A program made the position numbers and the translations under genes. Below the pieces are notes generated by a model. The model saw nothing but the letters and a program-made list of their open reading frames with translations. It was not told the DNA's origin and ran no database searches. From Gammaproteobacteria bacterium (GTDB lineage: Bacteria; Pseudomonadota; Gammaproteobacteria; Xanthomonadales; SZUA-36), in the NCBI GenBank assembly GCA_021772915.1, contig JAJFLB010000070.1:1-41191 (forward strand): DNA of 41,191 bases. The letters are read 5' to 3'. Every line of letters begins with the position of its first letter. Position 1 is the stretch's first letter. This document shows positions 38,109 through 41,191 of this stretch, one piece after another.

Positions 38109-39641
38109 ATGGAATTGCTCGACGCATTGCGCTCTGGCGCCAGGACGATCGGCCGCGAGCTGCTGCGCGCCGGCGGCAGCAGCGGTGCCCGCACCGGTCT
38201 GCGCAAGTACGAAGCCGCGGCCAACAACCGTCGCACGCGTGGCTGGCCGATCGCCAAGGGCTCACCGTCGGCCGAGCTGCAGAGCTGGAACCTGGACGCG
38301 CTGCGCGGCCGCGCGCGTTACATGGCCCAGAACAACGCATGGGCGAACCGTGCCGAGCGCCTGCTGGCCAACAACGTGGTGGGCTCGGGCATCACGCCCA
38401 AGCCGTTGACCAAGGATGTGGACGAGCGCGAGCTGTATCGGCTCGGCTGGGGTGGCTGGGCCGAGACCACCGAGTGCGACGCGGCGGGCCTGCAGGACTT
38501 CTACGGCCTCCAATGGCAGATCATGCTCGAGGTCGTCGAAGCCGGCGAGGTCCTGGTGCGCTTGCGCGAGCGCCGGCCCACCGATGGCTTGCTCGTCCCG
38601 CTGCAGCTGCAGGTCCTCGAGGCCGACCACCTGGACACGCTCAAGACCCAGGCCCTGAACGGCGGCGCACGGATCATTCAGGGCGTCGAGTTCGATGCGC
38701 TGGATCGGCGCGTGGCCTACTGGCTCTTCCCCGAGCACCCGGGCGAGGTCGGGCTGATCCCACGCTCGTTCCAATCGGTGCGGGTCCCGGCCAGCCAGGT
38801 GCTGCATATCTTCGCGGCCGACCGGGCTGGGCAGGTGCGTGGCGTTCCGCGCGGGGCGGCCTGCCTGCTGGCGCTGCGAGACTTCGACGCGTTCGCGGAC
38901 GCGGTTGGCTTCCGCCAGGTCCTGGCCAACGCGTTCGTGGGGTTCGTCGCTGGGCAGTCCGACGATGACCCATATGGCATCGGCGGCGAGACTCCCGCGA
39001 CTGGAGAGGCCGCCACGGCTGACGAGCCCGAGCAGGAGGATTTCCGCCCGGGCACCTGGCGCCGCCTCAAAATGGGCGAAACGGTCACGTTCAGCGATCC
39101 GCCCGAGCCGGAAAATTTCGAGGCTTACAGTCGGGTCACGCTGCGGCAGATCGCGGCCGGCTACGGCGTGTCCTATGAGGCGCTCGCGAACGATCTGCGT
39201 GGGGTCAACTTCTCGAGCGGGCGCATGGGCTGGATCGAGTTTCAGCGCGAGATCGTGGCCTATCAGATGCGGGTGCTACGGCCCCGGCTGCTGCAGCCGG
39301 TCTGGCAGGCCTTCACGCGCCAGGCTGCCCTCGCCGGTGTGGTGAACGAGCGGGTACCCGCCACCTGGCAGGCTCCGCGCCGCGCGATGCTCGATCCGGT
39401 CAAGGAGCTGCGGGCTATTTCGGAGGGCGTGCGCACGCGCATGTTCAGCTGGCAGGGTGCGCAGCGCCAGCTCTCGGCCGACCCCGACCAGGTGCGCCAG
39501 GAGTTCAAGGAAGACGACGAAGCGTTCGCCGCTCTGGGGCTCGACTCGCCTGGCGAGGAGCCGACCCCGGCCACGTTGAAAGACTCCGAGGGGCGCCTGG
39601 GCGAGGTGGACGTACCAGAGGAGCCAGTGGCGCGTTCTTGA
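38109..39641 (+). CDS. B: Portal protein (lambda gpB family)
   Basis: A 510-residue protein. The N-terminus (ARTIGRELLRAGGSSGARTG, then YEAAANNRRTRGWPIAKGSP) contains the lambda-portal motif 'Y.aa...r...gW'. Family blocks follow: LRGRARYMAQNNAWANRAER (joining helices), VVGSGITPKP, the GWGGWAE segment, LQDFYGLQWQIMLEVVEAGE, and a C-terminal helical region ending in an acidic tail. Twelve copies form the DNA portal vertex. It starts 3 bases after gpW. Confidence 0.93.
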   Translation: MELLDALRSGARTIGRELLRAGGSSGARTGLRKYEAAANNRRTRGWPIAKGSPSAELQSWNLDALRGRARYMAQNNAWANRAERLLANNVVGSGITPKPLTKDVDERELYRLGWGGWAETTECDAAGLQDFYGLQWQIMLEVVEAGEVLVRLRERRPTDGLLVPLQLQVLEADHLDTLKTQALNGGARIIQGVEFDALDRRVAYWLFPEHPGEVGLIPRSFQSVRVPASQVLHIFAADRAGQVRGVPRGAACLLALRDFDAFADAVGFRQVLANAFVGFVAGQSDDDPYGIGGETPATGEAATADEPEQEDFRPGTWRRLKMGETVTFSDPPEPENFEAYSRVTLRQIAAGYGVSYEALANDLRGVNFSSGRMGWIEFQREIVAYQMRVLRPRLLQPVWQAFTRQAALAGVVNERVPATWQAPRRAMLDPVKELRAISEGVRTRMFSWQGAQRQLSADPDQVRQEFKEDDEAFAALGLDSPGEEPTPATLKDSEGRLGEVDVPEEPVARS

Positions 39642-39659
39642 CGTGGCCCCAACTGGTGC

Positions 39660-39665
39660 TCTACT
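39660..39665 (+). promoter_or_regulatory. Possible start-proximal promoter for capsid gene
   Basis: TCTACT lies 6 bases before the ATG at 39672, and no Shine-Dalgarno is present. It is a weaker hexamer than the other sites, but the upstream CCCCAACTGGTGC shares twelve bases with the region upstream of 2376. Confidence 0.3.
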
Positions 39666-39671
39666 GGCCGA

Positions 39672-41191
39672 ATGACCGCTTCGGCCATGACGATCGATCT
39701 GGCGCCGCATATCCGCGCGCTCGGCACGCCGCGCAGCGTCGATAAGAAGGCTCGCACCGCGAGCGGGGTGGTGGCTTCCACCGGTCCGTCGTTCGAGTGG
39801 GACGAGGACATCGGCCATTTCGTCGAGTTCCTGAGTTTCGTTCCGGGCCACGTGAACCTGCAGCGGCTCGAGCTCGGCGCGCCACTGCTCGACTCCCACG
39901 GCCGGCACGATCGTGCGGCCAAAATGAACGGGCCGAGCCTCGAGGATCAATACGGGGTCGTGATCGGCACGACCCTCGAGCCCGACGCTCTGGTGTGCGA
40001 GTTCAAATTCGACGGCACCGAGCGGCGCCGGTGGGTGTTCGATAACGTCGCGGATGGAATCTTCCGCAACTTCTCGCTGGCCTACAACGTGCACCGCTAC
40101 GAAGCGATCGGTCAGGACGAAGAGCTGCAGCTGCGCGCGCTGCACCCCGAGCTGGGCAGCGTTCCGGCCGGCGTTCCCTTCCTGCGGGCGGTGTCGTGGA
40201 CACCGTTCGAAGTCACACTGTTGCCCATTCCGCAAGATCCGACCGCGCGCCTGCGCGGGTTCACGGGCACGGATCGCCAACCCTGTAGTTTCGTCGGGTT
40301 GACCGGCGACCAAGCCATGACCATCAAGAGCGGCGCGAAGACGCGCAAACGCAGCATGGAAGCCGACCCCAACGCTGCAGGCACGGCGGCCGCCGCGGCC
40401 GTGGAGCAGACCGAGGAAGGCACGACCGAAACCACCGAGGGTGAAAAGCCCACGGACGACGAAGTGCGCGCCCAGGCCGAAGCGGCGACCGCTGCCGCTG
40501 CAGCTGCCGCGTCGACCGATGCGGAGGGCGCCGAGGATGGCGCGGCCGCGACCGGCACCGAGTCCACCGCATCCGAGGCTGCCGCGGAAACTGTCACGGC
40601 CGGAACCAGTCAGCGATCCATGACCACGGCCAAGCCCGACGAGTACGCGCTCGAGCTCGCCAAGCTGACGCGCATCGCGTCGGATGTCGTGCCCGACCAG
40701 CTGGCATTCGTCGAGGGGCACCTACGAACCCGCACGCCGCTGCCAGCGGTGCGCGACCAACTGCTGACGCTCCGCGCTCAGCGTTCAGAGCAACCCGCCG
40801 GCGGGCTCGCCGGCAAGACGGAGACGCGCGGCATGCACACGACTCGACCCGGACACGTCAGCGTTGGCGAGGACGAGCAGCACCAGCACGTCCGAGGCAT
40901 CACCACCTGGCTGCAGCATCGCTGCGGCTACCTTCCTGCCGTCGACGGCCGCCGGGCGGATCTGCCCGAGCACGCTCGCGGGTTCCGGAACATGGGCCTG
41001 CTCGACGTTGGGCGCTTCCTGCTAGAGCAGCGCGGGATCTCGACCCGCAACATGACCAAAGACGAGCTGTCGTATCGGGCGCTGCACTCGACCGGCGACT
41101 ACGCTCTGATCCTCGAGGGTGTCGTGAACAAGGGTCTGAAAACGGCCTACGACACCGTGCGCCAACCCTGGCGCGCCGTCGCGGTGCAGAA
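39672..41191 (+). CDS. Prohead protease-major capsid fusion, N-terminal part (protease and linker)
   Basis: This gene runs off the right end and continues in frame at 2-919 (765 residues in total). Residues 1-215 are a prohead maturation protease of the U35/S78-like type: His76 in LLDSHGRHD and Ser135 in FRNFSLAY are the likely catalytic pair, with the following acidic strand (TPFEVTLLPIPQDPTARLRG) completing the domain. Residues about 235-325 are a low-complexity Ala/Glu/Thr region that probably acts as scaffold or delta domain and is removed. The remainder begins the capsid domain. A single polyprotein keeps protease, scaffold and shell in fixed ratio. The start is ATG 39672, with no Shine-Dalgarno; a second in-frame ATG (39687) is five codons later. 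Confidence 0.87.
   Translation, partial: MTASAMTIDLAPHIRALGTPRSVDKKARTASGVVASTGPSFEWDEDIGHFVEFLSFVPGHVNLQRLELGAPLLDSHGRHDRAAKMNGPSLEDQYGVVIGTTLEPDALVCEFKFDGTERRRWVFDNVADGIFRNFSLAYNVHRYEAIGQDEELQLRALHPELGSVPAGVPFLRAVSWTPFEVTLLPIPQDPTARLRGFTGTDRQPCSFVGLTGDQAMTIKSGAKTRKRSMEADPNAAGTAAAAAVEQTEEGTTETTEGEKPTDDEVRAQAEAATAAAAAAASTDAEGAEDGAAATGTESTASEAAAETVTAGTSQRSMTTAKPDEYALELAKLTRIASDVVPDQLAFVEGHLRTRTPLPAVRDQLLTLRAQRSEQPAGGLAGKTETRGMHTTRPGHVSVGEDEQHQHVRGITTWLQHRCGYLPAVDGRRADLPEHARGFRNMGLLDVGRFLLEQRGISTRNMTKDELSYRALHSTGDYALILEGVVNKGLKTAYDTVRQPWRAVAVQ
41051..41191. repeat. Right copy of 141-bp terminal direct repeat
   Basis: Identical to 1-141. Residues 461-506 of the protease-capsid fusion are encoded in both copies. 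Removing one copy closes the circle at 41,050 bp. Confidence 0.95.

Noticed and set aside
39276-40721. 481-codon minus-strand frame near the right end
   Set aside because: It is antisense to the portal and protease-capsid genes, both identified by motifs. It has no ribosome site.
1-41191. tRNA genes, CRISPR arrays, insertion sequences, integrase or transposase
   Set aside because: None seen: no cloverleaf with a TTC-loop context, no regularly spaced repeats beyond the short arrays listed, and no recombinase motifs in any product.

Overview
The window is one complete genome of a tailed bacteriophage, cut at an arbitrary point. The first 141 bases recur exactly as the last 141 (1-141 = 41051-41191), and the gene running off the right end continues in frame from the left end. 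The molecule is therefore circular or circularly permuted, with a unit length of 41,050 bp. Every supportable gene is on the + strand. G+C is high (about two thirds by eye) and GTG/TTG starts are common. The host cannot be named: it is a high-GC bacterium. The Mu-type contractile tail and an exported protein with a Gram-negative-looking signal peptide suggest a diderm envelope, whereas the many leaderless-type promoters are a habit best known from Actinomycetota and Deinococcota.

Virion genes run from about 33.9 kb through the junction to 18.6 kb. The head module is lambda-like: ParB-domain/DNA methyltransferase, small and large terminase, gpW-like joining protein, lambda-type portal, a prohead protease fused to the major capsid protein, and a DUF2190 cement protein. 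The tail module follows the Mu order: gp37-like terminator, gp38/DUF2635, sheath L, tube M, gp41-type chaperone with a frameshifted gpE-like extension, tape measure, N, P, gp45 spike, gp46, gp47 (J) and gp48. Two fibre-type proteins with a shared N-terminal adaptor follow, plus small structural and membrane proteins and an alpha/beta-hydrolase esterase. This block ends at a strong intrinsic terminator near 18.7 kb.

The early or accessory half (18.7-33.9 kb) starts with a 360-bp non-coding segment carrying three 11-bp tandem repeats and three 8-bp repeats, a good replication-origin candidate. Next comes a tightly coupled operon of about 17 genes (19355-28609), most joined by 4-base ATGA/GTGA overlaps. 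It encodes a 685-aa protein of unknown function, several small zinc-ribbon proteins, a winged-helix replication-initiator-like protein, small membrane proteins and a ParB-like protein with a zinc cluster. Shorter transcription units follow. One (32242) encodes a protein with an Acb2/Tad1-type hairpin domain (an anti-CBASS/anti-Thoeris nucleotide sponge), beside a secreted right-handed beta-helix protein. No integrase, transposase, DNA polymerase, helicase or recognisable endolysin was seen.

A recurrent signal is a TA(G/C)NNT hexamer 6-10 bases upstream of about ten start codons that lack a Shine-Dalgarno sequence, as expected of -10 boxes for leaderless transcripts. SD-led genes elsewhere use a GGAGGAAAC-type leader, so the phage appears to use two initiation modes.
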